Below are positions 37,437 through 51,717 of a stretch of 64,000 bases of DNA, piece by piece (position 1 is the stretch's first letter; each line of letters begins with the position of its first letter). Below the pieces are notes generated by a model. That model saw nothing but the letters and a program-made list of their open reading frames with translations. It made no database searches and was not told the DNA's origin. Source of the DNA: Actinomycetospora endophytica (lineage in GTDB: Bacteria > Actinomycetota > Actinomycetes > Mycobacteriales > Pseudonocardiaceae). A program made the position numbers and the translations under genes. The stretch covers positions 1,736,001 through 1,800,000 of the forward strand of contig NZ_JAJNDB010000001.1 in NCBI RefSeq assembly GCF_021026375.1, written 5' to 3'.

Positions 37437-37509
37437 GTGGCCTCCGGCCTCGTGAGCAGTAATTGATGCCAGGGCGTCAATTACTGCTCACGAGCGCGAA
37501 GCGCACCTA
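37434..37509. repeat. 76-bp palindromic element holding both convergent stop codons (copy 2)
   Basis: Same length and 71 of 76 bases equal to 3905-3980. TAG at 37434-37436 ends katA and CTA at 37507-37509 ends the epimerase on the minus strand. Arms GTGAGCAGTAATTGA and TCAATTACTGCTCAC are unchanged. The loop differs in all three central bases, and one arm has two G-to-A changes. Confidence 0.85.
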
Positions 37510-38430
37510 CACGTACTTGCTGCCCGCGGCCTCGTCGAAGTAGTGGCCCTTGTCCAGGTCCTCGAGCAGGCCGGGCCCGCTCGGCGACCAGCCGGTGACC
37601 TCCCGCGTGATCGCGCTCGACGCGGGGCTGTCGAGGGTGACGAACCCCGCCAGGAAGCCGAACTGCTCGCCCGCGTCCTCGGGTGCGACCTGCTGCACCG
37701 GGATGTCGAGATGGCGCCCGATCACCTCGGCGATCTCGCGGATCCGCACCCCCTCGTCGTCGACCGCGTGCAGCACCGACCCGGCCGGCGCGACCTCGAT
37801 CGCGAGCCGGAAGAGCCGGGCGGCGTCCGAGCGGTGCACCGCGGTCCAGCGGGTGCCCCCGTCGCCGAGATAGCCGGCCACGCCGCGGCCCCGTGCGGCG
37901 GCGATCAGCGTCGGGACGAAGCCGCCGTCGCCCTCGCCGTGGACGGTCGGGGACAGCCGGACGACCGACGAGCGCAGCCGCGGCGCGAGCGCCAGCGCCG
38001 CGGTCGCCGACGCCTGGCGTCCCGCGGCCATGCTGTCGGCCGCCGGGACGTCGCGCTCCGTGGCGGGCACGCCGTCGTGCGCCAGGCCGAGGATGCCGCC
38101 GGCGATGGTCAGCGCCCCGCCGTCGGGCAGTCCCTCGCCGAGGGCGCCGATGGCCGCGGCGTCCGATCCGACGGCCTCGGCGAAGCCGCCGGAGAACGCG
38201 ATGTCGTGGCGGAAGGCGAGGTGCACGACGGCGTCCGACGCGGCGGCCGCGTCGCGCAGGATGTCGAGGTCCTCGATGCCGCCGCGGACCACCGCGGCCC
38301 CCGCGGCCTCGACGGCGGCCGCCGAGGCGTCCGAGCGGGCCAGCCCGGTGACCTGGTGGCCGGCCGCGACGAGCTCCGGGACGACCGCCGAGCCGATCCA
38401 GCCCGACGCACCGGTGACGAACACGCGCAT
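37507..38430 (-). CDS. Extended-SDR NAD-dependent epimerase/dehydratase-like protein
   Basis: 307 residues. Rossmann start MRVFVTGASGWIGSAVVPEL (1-20) with the extended-SDR TGAxGWIG loop, VVHLAFRHD, then variable substrate part with VVRLSPTVHGEGDGGFVPTL and GDGGTRWTAVHRSDAARLFRLA. The typical YxxxK is not clear: the usual place reads SMAAGRQASATAAL, so catalysis may be altered or it may be a reductase of the NmrA/atypical type. A TetR gene is divergent, with ATGTCAGT-type operators between the two. Substrate unknown. Confidence 0.78.
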   Translation of the reverse strand: MRVFVTGASGWIGSAVVPELVAAGHQVTGLARSDASAAAVEAAGAAVVRGGIEDLDILRDAAAASDAVVHLAFRHDIAFSGGFAEAVGSDAAAIGALGEGLPDGGALTIAGGILGLAHDGVPATERDVPAADSMAAGRQASATAALALAPRLRSSVVRLSPTVHGEGDGGFVPTLIAAARGRGVAGYLGDGGTRWTAVHRSDAARLFRLAIEVAPAGSVLHAVDDEGVRIREIAEVIGRHLDIPVQQVAPEDAGEQFGFLAGFVTLDSPASSAITREVTGWSPSGPGLLEDLDKGHYFDEAAGSKYV

Positions 38431-38451
38431 GGGAACTGCCTCCTGAGGAGA

Positions 38452-38499
38452 ATGTCAGTGACTGACATGACCGTACGCCTTCATGTCAGTCGCTGTCAT
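38452..38499. promoter_or_regulatory. Two TetR operator palindromes between epimerase and tetR
   Basis: ATGTCAGT-G-ACTGACAT (38452-38468) is perfect. A second, weaker site ATGTCAGTCGCTGTCAT (38483-38499) lies 31 bp further. The -10 box TAGGCT of the tetR follows at 38503-38508. Confidence 0.75.
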
Positions 38500-38515
38500 C
38501 ACTAGGCTGGAGGTC

Positions 38516-39079
38516 ATGGGTCGCTGGGTGCCGGGTGCGCGGGGGCGCCTGCAGCGTGCGGCCATGGAGCTCTACGCGGAGCGCGGGTTCGAGCAGACCA
38601 CCGTCGCCGAGATCGCCGCGCGCGCCGGGGTCACCGAGCGGACCTTCTTCCGGCACTTCGCCGACAAGCGCGAGGTGCTCTTCGCCGGGCAGGAGCAGCT
38701 GTCCGAGCTCGTCGTCGGCGCGCTCACCGACGCACCGGCCGATCTCTCCCCGCTCGACGCCGCCGCGCGGGCCGTCGAGGCGAGCGCGGAGCTCTTCGGC
38801 GAGCGCCCCGACGGGCCGCGCGCCCGGCAGGCGATCATCGACGCCCATCCCGACCTGCGGGAACGGGAGCTCATCAAGCTGGAGGGCCTCGCCGCGGTGA
38901 TCGCCGAGGGACTCCTGCGCCGCGGGGTGCCCACGGCGGCGGCGACCCTCGCAGCCTCGAGCGCCGTCGCCGTCTTCCGGATGGGCTTCGAGCGCTGGAT
39001 CACCGACGACGGCGACGACCGCGGCCTCGAGGAGCTCATCCGCGAGGCGCTGGCCGAGCTCCGCGCCGTCACCCGGTAG
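38516..39079 (+). CDS. TetR-family regulator
   Basis: 187 residues from ATG 38516: TAGGCT 7 nt upstream makes it leaderless, and an ATG at 38483 lies within the operator. HTH at about 8-55: GRLQRAAMELYAERGFEQTTVAEIAARAGVTERTFFRHFADKREVLF. The C-domain has LFGERPDGPRARQAIIDAHPDLRERELIKLEGLA, as in many TetR proteins of the AcrR group. It should repress the divergent epimerase and itself. Its last 11 bases overlap the end of the convergent aldolase gene. Confidence 0.83.
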   Translation: MGRWVPGARGRLQRAAMELYAERGFEQTTVAEIAARAGVTERTFFRHFADKREVLFAGQEQLSELVVGALTDAPADLSPLDAAARAVEASAELFGERPDGPRARQAIIDAHPDLRERELIKLEGLAAVIAEGLLRRGVPTAAATLAASSAVAVFRMGFERWITDDGDDRGLEELIREALAELRAVTR

Positions 39080-39878
39080 GTGCGCGGAGCGCACCCTTGA
39101 GGTGCGCCTGGCTCGCCTCCTCGAGGTGCGTGAGGTCGCTCGCGATGCTCACCCAGCTGAACCCGGCCGCGATCCGCTCGGCCGCCACCGTCCCGCTCGG
39201 GCAGTGGATCCCGAGGACGATGCCCGCCGCGGCCGCGGCCGCACGGATCCGGTCGAGCGCCGCCGCGAACTCCGTGTCGAGGGACGCGTCGTCGGGAGCG
39301 GAACCGCCGAGGCCGAGACGCAGGTCCGACGGGCCGATGTAGAGCCCGTCCACGCCCGGCGTCGCGGCGATCTCCTCGACGTTGGCCAGCCCCTCGGCGG
39401 TCTCGATCATCGGCAGGCAGAGCACCGCCGCGTTCGCCTCGGCCGGCGTCGTCGGCATCCGCAGCTCCGCGCGCACCGGCCCGAACGAGCGACGTCCTAC
39501 GGGCGGGTACCGGCAGGCGGCGACCGCGGCCCGCGCGTCGGCCGGGGTGTCCACCATCGGCACGATCACGCCGGCCGCGCCCGCGTCGAGAGCCTGGCCG
39601 ATGAAGAACTGCTGGTTGTCCTGGACCCGGACGAGCCCCGGGCAGCCGCACGCGTCCAGCGCGGTGAGCCCGTCCAGCAGCGCCCGGTAGTCCAGCAGGC
39701 CGTGCTGGGCGTCGAAGCAGAGGTAGTCGTAGTTCGCGCCGTCGTCGCCGGCCGCGGCGATCCGCTCGACCGCCTGCGGGTTGTCGGACAGCATCCAGTA
39801 GCCGATGGTCCGCGCGCCGCTGCGCAGTTGCTCCGGCAGGGTCATGGGTCGGGCTCCGCTTCGCGTCTCCGGCGTCAT
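39069..39878 (-). CDS. HpcH/HpaI-family aldolase
   Basis: 269 residues from ATG 39876-39878; GAGAAG inside the preceding gene is the ribosome site. Class II pyruvate aldolase marks: YDYLCFDAQHGLLDY (catalytic His region), VRVQDNQQFFIGQALDAGAAGVIVPMVDTPADAR with VPMV loop, LCLPMIETAEGLANVEEIAATPGVDGLYIGPSDL with metal-binding Glu/Asp. It cleaves hydroxy-keto acids to pyruvate and an aldehyde, metal-dependent. It starts only 2 bases after the S9 peptidase stop, so the two are co-translated, though no shared pathway is evident. Confidence 0.87.
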   Translation of the reverse strand: MTPETRSGARPMTLPEQLRSGARTIGYWMLSDNPQAVERIAAAGDDGANYDYLCFDAQHGLLDYRALLDGLTALDACGCPGLVRVQDNQQFFIGQALDAGAAGVIVPMVDTPADARAAVAACRYPPVGRRSFGPVRAELRMPTTPAEANAAVLCLPMIETAEGLANVEEIAATPGVDGLYIGPSDLRLGLGGSAPDDASLDTEFAAALDRIRAAAAAAGIVLGIHCPSGTVAAERIAAGFSWVSIASDLTHLEEASQAHLKGALRAPTG

Positions 39879-39880
39879 GG

Positions 39881-41746
39881 TCACTTCTCGTCGCCGACCG
39901 GAAGATTCATACCCAGCGCGTGTCGGGTGAACGTGATCTCGGCCGCCGTGTGGCGCAGCGTCTCCGCGACCACCAGCGAGCCGTGCCCGGCGTCGTAGCG
40001 GACCATCGCATACTCCCGGCCCCGTGCGGCGAGCCCGTCGAGGTAGTTGTCGATCTGCCGGATCGGGCAGCGCGGGTCGTTCTCGCCCGCCAGCACCAGC
40101 ACCGGCGCCGACACCTCGTCCAGGTAGGTCAGCGGGGACGCCGTCCGGTAGATCTCGGGCACCTCGGTGGGCGAGCCGCCGAACAGCGAGCGGTCGAACG
40201 CGCGCAGCGGCTCCATCTCGTCCTCGTAGGCGGCGACGTAGTCCGCGACCGGGACGCCCGCGCAGCCCACCGCCCAGCGCTCGGGCTGCAGGCCGAGCCC
40301 CAGCAGCGTCAGGTACCCGCCCCAGGACCAGCCCTCGAGCACGCACGCGGCCGGGTCGGCGAGCCCGGACTCCACCGCCCAGGCCTGCACGACGGCGACG
40401 TCCTCCAGCTCCGTCGTCCCCGGCCGGCCCTCGATGGCGTCGCGCCACGCCGAGCCGTAGCCCGAGGAGCCGCGGTAGTTCACGTGCACCACCGCGAACC
40501 CGGCGTCCAGCCACACCGCGCGGACCGCCGAGTAGCGGTCCTCGTCGGCCGCCTGGGGGCCGCCGTGGATCATGAAGAGGGTCGGGACGGGGCGGCTGGT
40601 CCCCTCCGGACGGGCGTACAGGGCGTGGACCTCACCGCCCGGGCCCGCGACCCACGCGTCCTGCAGCGCCACCGACGGCGCGGGCTTGTCCCCGGGCGGG
40701 GTCAGCAGTACCTCGTCGGTCCCGTCCGGACGCAGCACCCGCACCGACGACGGGTGCTCCGCCGACGACCAGCCGTACTCGACCGACCCGTCCGGACGCA
40801 CGTCCGCGCCCCCGACCGACCCGCGCGCCGTCGGGAGGTCGGAGAGCTCGCCGGTCGTGAGGTCGTAGCGGTGCAGCGTGGTCCGCCCGGCGCGGGTGTG
40901 GGCCACGAGCAGTGCGGAGGCGTCGGGGTAGAAGCCGGCCGACAGGTCGCCGGGCAGGTCGATCACCAGCTCGGTCTCGACGCCGGCCACCGGGTCCCAG
41001 ATCAGGAGCTCGTCGCGGCCGCGGCGCTCGTGGGACACCAGCAGGCGGGTGTCCCCGGCGACCGGCGCGAACTCGACGGGCTCCAGGCCCTTGCCCTCGC
41101 CGTCGTACAGGTCCGCGACCGCCGAGCCGTCGGCCACCTGCAGGACCCGGACAGCGGGGTGGCGGGAGTCGCCGTGCTCGGAGTGCGAGATCGCGAGGAG
41201 GGTCTCGTCGCGGGAGAGCCCGCCGATGCCCGCGTCCTCGGTGTGGGCGTAGACGGTCCGCAGCGCCGCATCGCCGACCGCGACCGCGAGCGTGGACCCC
41301 TCGTCGGTGGACCAGCCGATCGCCGTCGTCGTGCGCCCCAGGTCGAGCCCGGCGGGGTAGCCGCGCTCGGCGCCCGGCACGGCCTGCCGGCGCTCCCCGG
41401 CCGCGAACGGCTCCGCCACCCAGGTCCCGAACTCGTCGCCGTCGGTGTCGTCGAACCACCAGATCTCGGTGCCGTCCACCGACACCGTCGCCCCGCGGGT
41501 GCCCTGCGGCCGGTCGGTGACCTGCCGGTGCGCGTCGGCCTCCCGGTCCCAGGCGTAGACCTCCCACGTGCCGCTCGCGTTCGACGAGTAGACGCTGTGC
41601 GCGGGGGCGTCGCGGGCCCAGTCGGGCACGGAGATGCGGGCGGCGGTGAAGCGACCGCGCCAGCGGGCCTCGGCCGCCGGATCGGCGAAGAGGGGCTCGG
41701 GGACGTCGACCGTGGGGTCGCTGCGCTGTGTGCTCTCGGTGACCAC
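39881..41746 (-). CDS. S9-family prolyl oligopeptidase-like serine peptidase
   Basis: 621 residues from GTG 41744-41746; GGAGG is only one base before it, so the true start may differ slightly. Propeller part to about 365 with SPSVRVLRPDGTDEV-type blades. Hydrolase part: LFMIHGGPQAADEDRYSA, VNYRGSSGYGSAWRDAIE, catalytic Ser in LEGWSWGGYLTLLGLG, Asp in VLAGENDPRCPIRQID and His in VRYDAGHGSLV. Cytoplasmic oligopeptidase by family. It is the first gene of a pair with the HpaI-type aldolase and is divergent from the large carboxylase. Confidence 0.87.
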   Translation of the reverse strand: MVTESTQRSDPTVDVPEPLFADPAAEARWRGRFTAARISVPDWARDAPAHSVYSSNASGTWEVYAWDREADAHRQVTDRPQGTRGATVSVDGTEIWWFDDTDGDEFGTWVAEPFAAGERRQAVPGAERGYPAGLDLGRTTTAIGWSTDEGSTLAVAVGDAALRTVYAHTEDAGIGGLSRDETLLAISHSEHGDSRHPAVRVLQVADGSAVADLYDGEGKGLEPVEFAPVAGDTRLLVSHERRGRDELLIWDPVAGVETELVIDLPGDLSAGFYPDASALLVAHTRAGRTTLHRYDLTTGELSDLPTARGSVGGADVRPDGSVEYGWSSAEHPSSVRVLRPDGTDEVLLTPPGDKPAPSVALQDAWVAGPGGEVHALYARPEGTSRPVPTLFMIHGGPQAADEDRYSAVRAVWLDAGFAVVHVNYRGSSGYGSAWRDAIEGRPGTTELEDVAVVQAWAVESGLADPAACVLEGWSWGGYLTLLGLGLQPERWAVGCAGVPVADYVAAYEDEMEPLRAFDRSLFGGSPTEVPEIYRTASPLTYLDEVSAPVLVLAGENDPRCPIRQIDNYLDGLAARGREYAMVRYDAGHGSLVVAETLRHTAAEITFTRHALGMNLPVGDEK

Positions 41747-41840
41747 GCCTCCAGATCATGCCTGCTCCGGACCCGGCCGTTCGAAACCGATCGGGACGGC
41801 GGACTGGCGAGTACAGGCGGGAACCGGAATCTTCTCGGGC

Positions 41841-47372
<5,532 letters not shown>

Positions 47373-47460
47373 GGGCGCGGGGCGGCATGCCCGCCCCGCG
47401 CCACGGCCGGGATGGTGGGGGAGGATCCGGCCCGACGACGAGCCGGTGGGGGGATGCCGG

Positions 47461-48255
47461 GTGGACGATGGGGTGGATCCGGTCGACGACGACGTGCCGA
47501 GCATGGCGCGCACGTTCGACTTCATGCTCGGGGGCTCGGAGAACACCCCGGTCGACCGCGAGTTCACCGAGGCGGCGCTGGACGTGTTCCCCGGCATGCC
47601 GGAGCTGTGCCGCGACCTGCGCACGTTCTCCCGGGCGGTGGTCGCCCACCTCGCCCGGCACGGCGTCGACCAGTTCCTCGAGCTCGGCTCCGGCCTCCCG
47701 ACGGTTCGCCCGGTGCACGAGGTGGCCGCAGCGGCCGGGGCGCGCCCGCGGGTGGTCTACGTCGACGTGGAGGAGCGGACCGTCCGCCACGCCCGGCGCC
47801 TCGTCGAGGACGTCGACGGCGTGGCGGTGGTGCGCGGGGACGTCGGCGACGCGGCGGGCATCCTCGCCGACCCGGACGTCCGCGCGACGATCGATCTGAC
47901 CCGGCCGGTGGCGGTGCTCGCGCTCGGCGTCCTGCACTACGTCGGGATGGACGTCGCCGAGCGGTCCGTCCACGCGATCCGCGACGCGACGACCCCGGGC
48001 AGCGCGCTCGCCCTCAGCGCCATGACCGACGCCGGCCGCCCCGACATCACCGACTGGGTGACCTATGCCCACCAGGGCCTCTCCTACCCGCCGGAGCTGC
48101 GGGAACCGGAGGTCATGACGCCGTGGCTGTCCGGCTGGGAGCTCGTGCCGCCGGGCTGGGTGTCGGCCCCGGACTGGACCGCGGACGGGACGGACGTCCC
48201 GGGGCCGGGACAGGCCCGGTCGGGTCACTGGGGCGTGCTGGCCACCCGGATCTGA
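47461..48255 (+). CDS. DUF574-family SAM-dependent methyltransferase
   Basis: 264 residues from GTG 47461; a GTG at 47446 is possible. The family opening PSMARTFDFMLGGSENTPVDREF, with the ARxxDxxLGGxxNxxxDR pattern, is diagnostic. SAM fold follows: FLELGSGLPTVRPVHEVA, VVYVDVEERTVRHARRL and VLALGVLHYVGMD. Streptomycetes hold many such genes, without known targets. It lies 88 bp after the carboxylase on the same strand. Start has no strong ribosome site. Confidence 0.85.
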   Translation: MDDGVDPVDDDVPSMARTFDFMLGGSENTPVDREFTEAALDVFPGMPELCRDLRTFSRAVVAHLARHGVDQFLELGSGLPTVRPVHEVAAAAGARPRVVYVDVEERTVRHARRLVEDVDGVAVVRGDVGDAAGILADPDVRATIDLTRPVAVLALGVLHYVGMDVAERSVHAIRDATTPGSALALSAMTDAGRPDITDWVTYAHQGLSYPPELREPEVMTPWLSGWELVPPGWVSAPDWTADGTDVPGPGQARSGHWGVLATRI

Positions 48256-48283
48256 CGGGATCCGTCGGGTCGGACGCCGGTGC

Positions 48284-48937
48284 TCACGCGCGGACCACCC
48301 GGGCGTGCAGCACGGTCTCGGAGGGGATGAACGGTTCGAGGCGGTAGCCGGGCCACGGGCCGTCGAACAGCCGCTCGCCCGCCCCGATGAGGACCGGCGA
48401 GACGACCAGGTGCATCTCGTCCACGAGCCCGGCCCGCAGGAACTGCTGGACGGTCGACACGCCGCCACCGAGACGGACGTCCTGCCCGCCCGCCGCGCCC
48501 ACCGCGAGCTCGAGGGTCTTCTCCGGGGAGGCGTCGACGAAGTGGAAGGTCGTGCCGCCCGCCATCTCCAGGTCCGGGCGCGGGTGGTGCGTCATGACGA
48601 AGACGTCGTGGTGGTACGGCGGGTTCGGGCCCCACCAGCCGGTCCAGGAGTGGTCCGGCCAGGGCCCGCGGACCGGCCCGAACATGTTGCGGCCCATGAT
48701 CGTGGCACCGATGCCCTCGAAGCCCTCGCGCGCCTCGTCGTCGTCCGGGCCGGTGGTGCCGCCCTCCTCGCCGGTGAGCTCGTGGAAGTAGCGGGTGGCG
48801 AACATCCAGTCGTGCAGGCCGTCGCGGGCGTCGCCGCCGGTGGGGCCGTCCCCCATGGGGGCGTCGAGGCGCTGGTTCGGGCCCGCGGCGTAGCCGTCCA
48901 GGGAGAGCGTGAAGGCGTGGACACGGAGACGGGCCAC
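48284..48937 (-). CDS. Dihydrofolate reductase/RibD-like family protein
   Basis: 217 residues from GTG 48935-48937 with GAGGAGG 6 nt upstream. RibD C-terminal fold: RVHAFTLSLDGYAAGPNQ at the start, IGATIMGRNMFGP, DVFVMTHHPRP, VRLGGGVSTVQQFLRAGLVDEMHLVVSPVLIGAGERLF, where GGGxxxxxxL binds NADPH. Such stand-alone proteins are common in actinomycetes, probably reductases of unknown substrate. It is divergent from an HxlR regulator, a usual pairing. Confidence 0.85.
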   Translation of the reverse strand: MARLRVHAFTLSLDGYAAGPNQRLDAPMGDGPTGGDARDGLHDWMFATRYFHELTGEEGGTTGPDDDEAREGFEGIGATIMGRNMFGPVRGPWPDHSWTGWWGPNPPYHHDVFVMTHHPRPDLEMAGGTTFHFVDASPEKTLELAVGAAGGQDVRLGGGVSTVQQFLRAGLVDEMHLVVSPVLIGAGERLFDGPWPGYRLEPFIPSETVLHARVVRA

Positions 48938-48999
48938 GGTGGCCTCCTCGAAGTGGTAGCAACCTGCAACTGGTCCCGAACCGTAGAGCGCAGTGGTGG

Positions 49000-49005
49000 T
49001 AAAGT
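49000..49005 (+). promoter_or_regulatory. -10 box of the HxlR regulator
   Basis: TAAAGT, near consensus, is 9 nt before ATG 49015, giving a very short leader. GCAACCTGCAAC (48959-48970) and GTGCAAGCAC (49004-49013) are candidate HxlR contact sites in the same gap. Confidence 0.45.
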
Positions 49006-49014
49006 GCAAGCACT

Positions 49015-49512
49015 ATGGACCGTGAACCGCGATCGGGCTGTCCGATCAACCAGGCCGTCGAGGCGTTCGGCGACCGCTGGAGCCTGCTGGTGCTGCGGGA
49101 CATCGTCTTCGGCGGCCGCCGGCACTTCCGCGAGCTGCTCGCGGGCAACGAGGAGAGGATCGCCTCCAACATCCTGGCCGACCGGCTCAAGAGCCTCGTC
49201 GCGTCCGGCCTCCTGATCCGCGACGACGCCGGGCGCGGCCGGCGCGCCACCTACAGCCTCACCGAGGCGGCGATCCAGCTCGTGCCGGTGTTCGCGGCGC
49301 TGGGCTCGTGGGGGCTGCGGCACCGGGAGACCACCGAGCCCCTGCGGGTGCGCGCGGAGCTGCTCGAGGCGGGCGGTCCGGAGCTGTGGGCGGATTTCAT
49401 GGACGAGCTGCGCACCCTGCACCTCGGGGCGCCCGCGCCCGCCGGCCCGTCGGCCACCGCACGCCTGGCGGCGGCCTACCAGGAGGCGCTGGGGCAGACT
49501 GCGGTCTCGTGA
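49015..49512 (+). CDS. HxlR-family transcriptional regulator
   Basis: 165 residues. HxlR core at 9-110: CPINQAVEAFGDRWSLLVLRDIVFGGRRHFRELL, NILADRLKSLVASGLLIR and the wing GRGRRATYSLTEAA. The Cys near the start (CPIN) is the family redox-sensing position. It lies 77 bp from the divergent DHFR-like gene, which it likely controls, and its stop overlaps the enoyl-CoA hydratase start (GTGA), so these two share an mRNA. The tail after 110 is helical and Ala-rich. Confidence 0.87.
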   Translation: MDREPRSGCPINQAVEAFGDRWSLLVLRDIVFGGRRHFRELLAGNEERIASNILADRLKSLVASGLLIRDDAGRGRRATYSLTEAAIQLVPVFAALGSWGLRHRETTEPLRVRAELLEAGGPELWADFMDELRTLHLGAPAPAGPSATARLAAAYQEALGQTAVS

Positions 49513-50246
49513 TCGAGTCGCACTCCCACGGCGCCGTGACCGAACTGCGGATCGCCCGCCACGACCGGCGCAACGCCCTGAACACCGCCCACTGCCGCGA
49601 CCTGCACGCCGCGCTCGACGACGCCGTCGCCGGCGGCACCCGCGTCGTCGTGCTCACCGGGGAGGGCTCCGCGTTCTGCTCCGGCGCCGACCTCGACACC
49701 GTCGGCGACGCCGGGTTCCTCGACGCGCTCTACGCGATGCTGCAGCGGGTCGTCGCGGTCCCGGTCCCGGTGATCGCCGCCGTCCAGGGCGCGGCCATCG
49801 GCGCGGGCACCCAGCTCGCCATCGCCGCCGACCTGCGGGTCGCCGCCGAGCGCGCGGTCTTCGGACTCCCGACGGCGGCGCTCGGGCTCGCCGTGGACCC
49901 GTGGACGGTCCGGCGCCTGGCGCTGCTCGCGGGAGGCGGCCCGGCGCGCCGGATGCTGCTGGCCTGCGAGCGCCTCGACCATGCCGAGGCCCTGGCCCAC
50001 GGGCTGGTCGACCGGACCGGCTCGCCCGAGGACGCGCTGGCCTGGGCGGCCGAGATCGCCGCGCTGGCGCCGCTGACGCTCGCCTACAACAAGCTGGCCG
50101 CGAACCGTCTGCTCGAGGACCAGCGGGATCCGGAGACGCTCGACGCCGTCGGGGACGCCTTCGCCGCATGCTGGGCGAGCGAGGACCTCGTCGAGGGCCG
50201 CCGGGCCCGCGAGGAGAAGCGGGCCCCGAACTTCGTCGGGAAGTAG
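49509..50246 (+). CDS. Enoyl-CoA hydratase/isomerase family protein
   Basis: 245 residues from GTG 49509, coupled to the HxlR gene by a 4-base overlap. Crotonase fold: RIARHDRRNALNTAHCRDLHAAL, VVVLTGEGSAFCSGADLDTVGD with the oxyanion loop, VPVIAAVQGAAIGAGTQLAIAADLRVAAERAVFGLP with second oxyanion Gly and the position of catalytic Glu. The second Glu of hydratases is replaced here by Asp or absent (ALGLAVDPWTVRRL), so hydratase activity is not sure. It could be a hydrolase or isomerase. Mycobacterial EchA6-like proteins have similar size. Confidence 0.85.
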   Translation: MIESHSHGAVTELRIARHDRRNALNTAHCRDLHAALDDAVAGGTRVVVLTGEGSAFCSGADLDTVGDAGFLDALYAMLQRVVAVPVPVIAAVQGAAIGAGTQLAIAADLRVAAERAVFGLPTAALGLAVDPWTVRRLALLAGGGPARRMLLACERLDHAEALAHGLVDRTGSPEDALAWAAEIAALAPLTLAYNKLAANRLLEDQRDPETLDAVGDAFAACWASEDLVEGRRAREEKRAPNFVGK

Positions 50247-50250
50247 GGGC

Positions 50251-51717
50251 TCAGTCCTCGCCGGGCCAGTGGGCGAGGGTGTCCAGGTAGAGCTGCCGGA
50301 CGCTCTCGACCCGCTCGTCGAGGTCCTCGGCGTCCCAGCCGGACACGTCGATGGGCGGCAGCACCGCCACCTGCACGACGCCCGGGTGGATGATCATCGC
50401 GTTGCGGCTCATCAGCTCGCCGGTGTTGCGGAACACCAGCGGGATCACCGGCACCCCGGCCTGCATCGCCAGGTGGAACGCGCCCTTCTTGAACGGGCCC
50501 GGGCTCGGCGTCGCCGACCGGGTGCCCTCCGGGGCGATGACCACCGAGACGCCCGACCGCAACCGCTCGACGGCGGGCTCGAGGGCCTTGCGGGCCTGCG
50601 CGTTGTCGGCCCGGTCGATGAACGCCGTCTCGAGCAGCCGCATCAGCGGGCCGAACAGCGGGTTGGTCGCCAGCTCCTTCTTCGCCACCGGCGCGAAGTT
50701 GCCGCGCAGCAGCCCGCCCAGGACGAGGACGTCGAGCTGGCTCTGGTGGTTGAACAGGAACACCGCGGGCTGGGAGTCCCAGATGTGGTGGGCGCCGTGC
50801 ACGTCGAGCGAGACCCCCGAGGCCAGCAGCGAGAGGTCGCCGCCGAGCCCGATGCCCATGTTCAGCCCCGCGCGCCGCGACCCGCCGATCAGACCCAGCC
50901 CGAGGCCCGTCGCGAACCCGCCCATCATCCCGGCGTAGGTCCCCGCGGTGCGGGCCACCTCGACGGGGCCCGACCACGGCCGGCCGGCGAAGTCGACGAC
51001 GGGCCAGCCGCGCTCCGCCGCCGCGCGGCGCAGGCCTCCAGACGGGTTGACCGCGGTGGGACGGCCGACGGTGGCGAGGAACGGGACGTCCTCGTTGCCG
51101 TTGGAGTAGGCGAAGCTGGTGTCGAGGTCGACCTGGTGCGCCGCGGCGAAGTCCTTGACGGCGGCCGCCTTGCCCTCGCCGTAGGGCGTGCGCCCGTCGG
51201 GGTGGCCGGTGAGCTTGCCGTCGGCGTCGACCTCGAGCGCGGTGTAGAGGGTGTGCTCGATCCCCAGCGCCTTCGCCGCCGGCCCGACCTGGAACCGGGT
51301 GGCGGACGAGGCCAGCACGACGGTGTGCCCGCGCTCGAGGTGCGCGCGCACCAGCCGCCAGGCCTCCGGGTAGACCGACGGCCCGATCTCGTCCCGGAAG
51401 AGCTGCTGCCCGAGCTGCTCGAGCTCCTCGGGCGTGCGGCCGGCCCAGGTGCGGCCGGTGATCTGGAGGAACTTGCGGAAGTCCTCCTCGGTCTCGAGCT
51501 TCTGGGTGCCCGCGGCGAGGGTCTTCAGCGTCGTGCTCAGGTGCACGTCGAAGTTGCGCAGGTGGTGGCGCATGAACGCCATCACCGAGTACCCGGCGAT
51601 CACCGTGCCGTCGAAGTCGAAGAACGCGCCGACCTGTGGTCCCTCGGGACTGTTCCGGACGTCCTCGAGCAGCTGGGCAGCGGCGCCCCCGGCGATGGGG
51701 GCGTCAGGGTCGGACAC
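50251..51717 (-). CDS. plsC: HAD-IB hydrolase fused to 1-acyl-glycerol-3-phosphate acyltransferase
   Basis: 488 residues from GTG 51715-51717, AGGAG 8 nt upstream. HAD part 1-245: AFFDFDGTVIAGYS with nucleophile Asp34, VVLASSATRFQVGP, GEGKAAAVKDF and AYSNGNEDVPFLATVG. PlsC part from about 300: FNHQSQLDVLVLG with HX4D at 324-329, FIDRADNAQARKAL, VIAPEGTRS and PVIPLVFRNTG. A Gly-rich hydrophobic stretch at 262-300 lies between. The acyltransferase would make phosphatidate; the HAD part may dephosphorylate a lipid or head group. It overlaps the plsB-like gene by 14 bases, as the Rv2482c/Rv2483c pair does in mycobacteria from memory. Confidence 0.9.
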   Translation of the reverse strand: MSDPDAPIAGGAAAQLLEDVRNSPEGPQVGAFFDFDGTVIAGYSVMAFMRHHLRNFDVHLSTTLKTLAAGTQKLETEEDFRKFLQITGRTWAGRTPEELEQLGQQLFRDEIGPSVYPEAWRLVRAHLERGHTVVLASSATRFQVGPAAKALGIEHTLYTALEVDADGKLTGHPDGRTPYGEGKAAAVKDFAAAHQVDLDTSFAYSNGNEDVPFLATVGRPTAVNPSGGLRRAAAERGWPVVDFAGRPWSGPVEVARTAGTYAGMMGGFATGLGLGLIGGSRRAGLNMGIGLGGDLSLLASGVSLDVHGAHHIWDSQPAVFLFNHQSQLDVLVLGGLLRGNFAPVAKKELATNPLFGPLMRLLETAFIDRADNAQARKALEPAVERLRSGVSVVIAPEGTRSATPSPGPFKKGAFHLAMQAGVPVIPLVFRNTGELMSRNAMIIHPGVVQVAVLPPIDVSGWDAEDLDERVESVRQLYLDTLAHWPGED

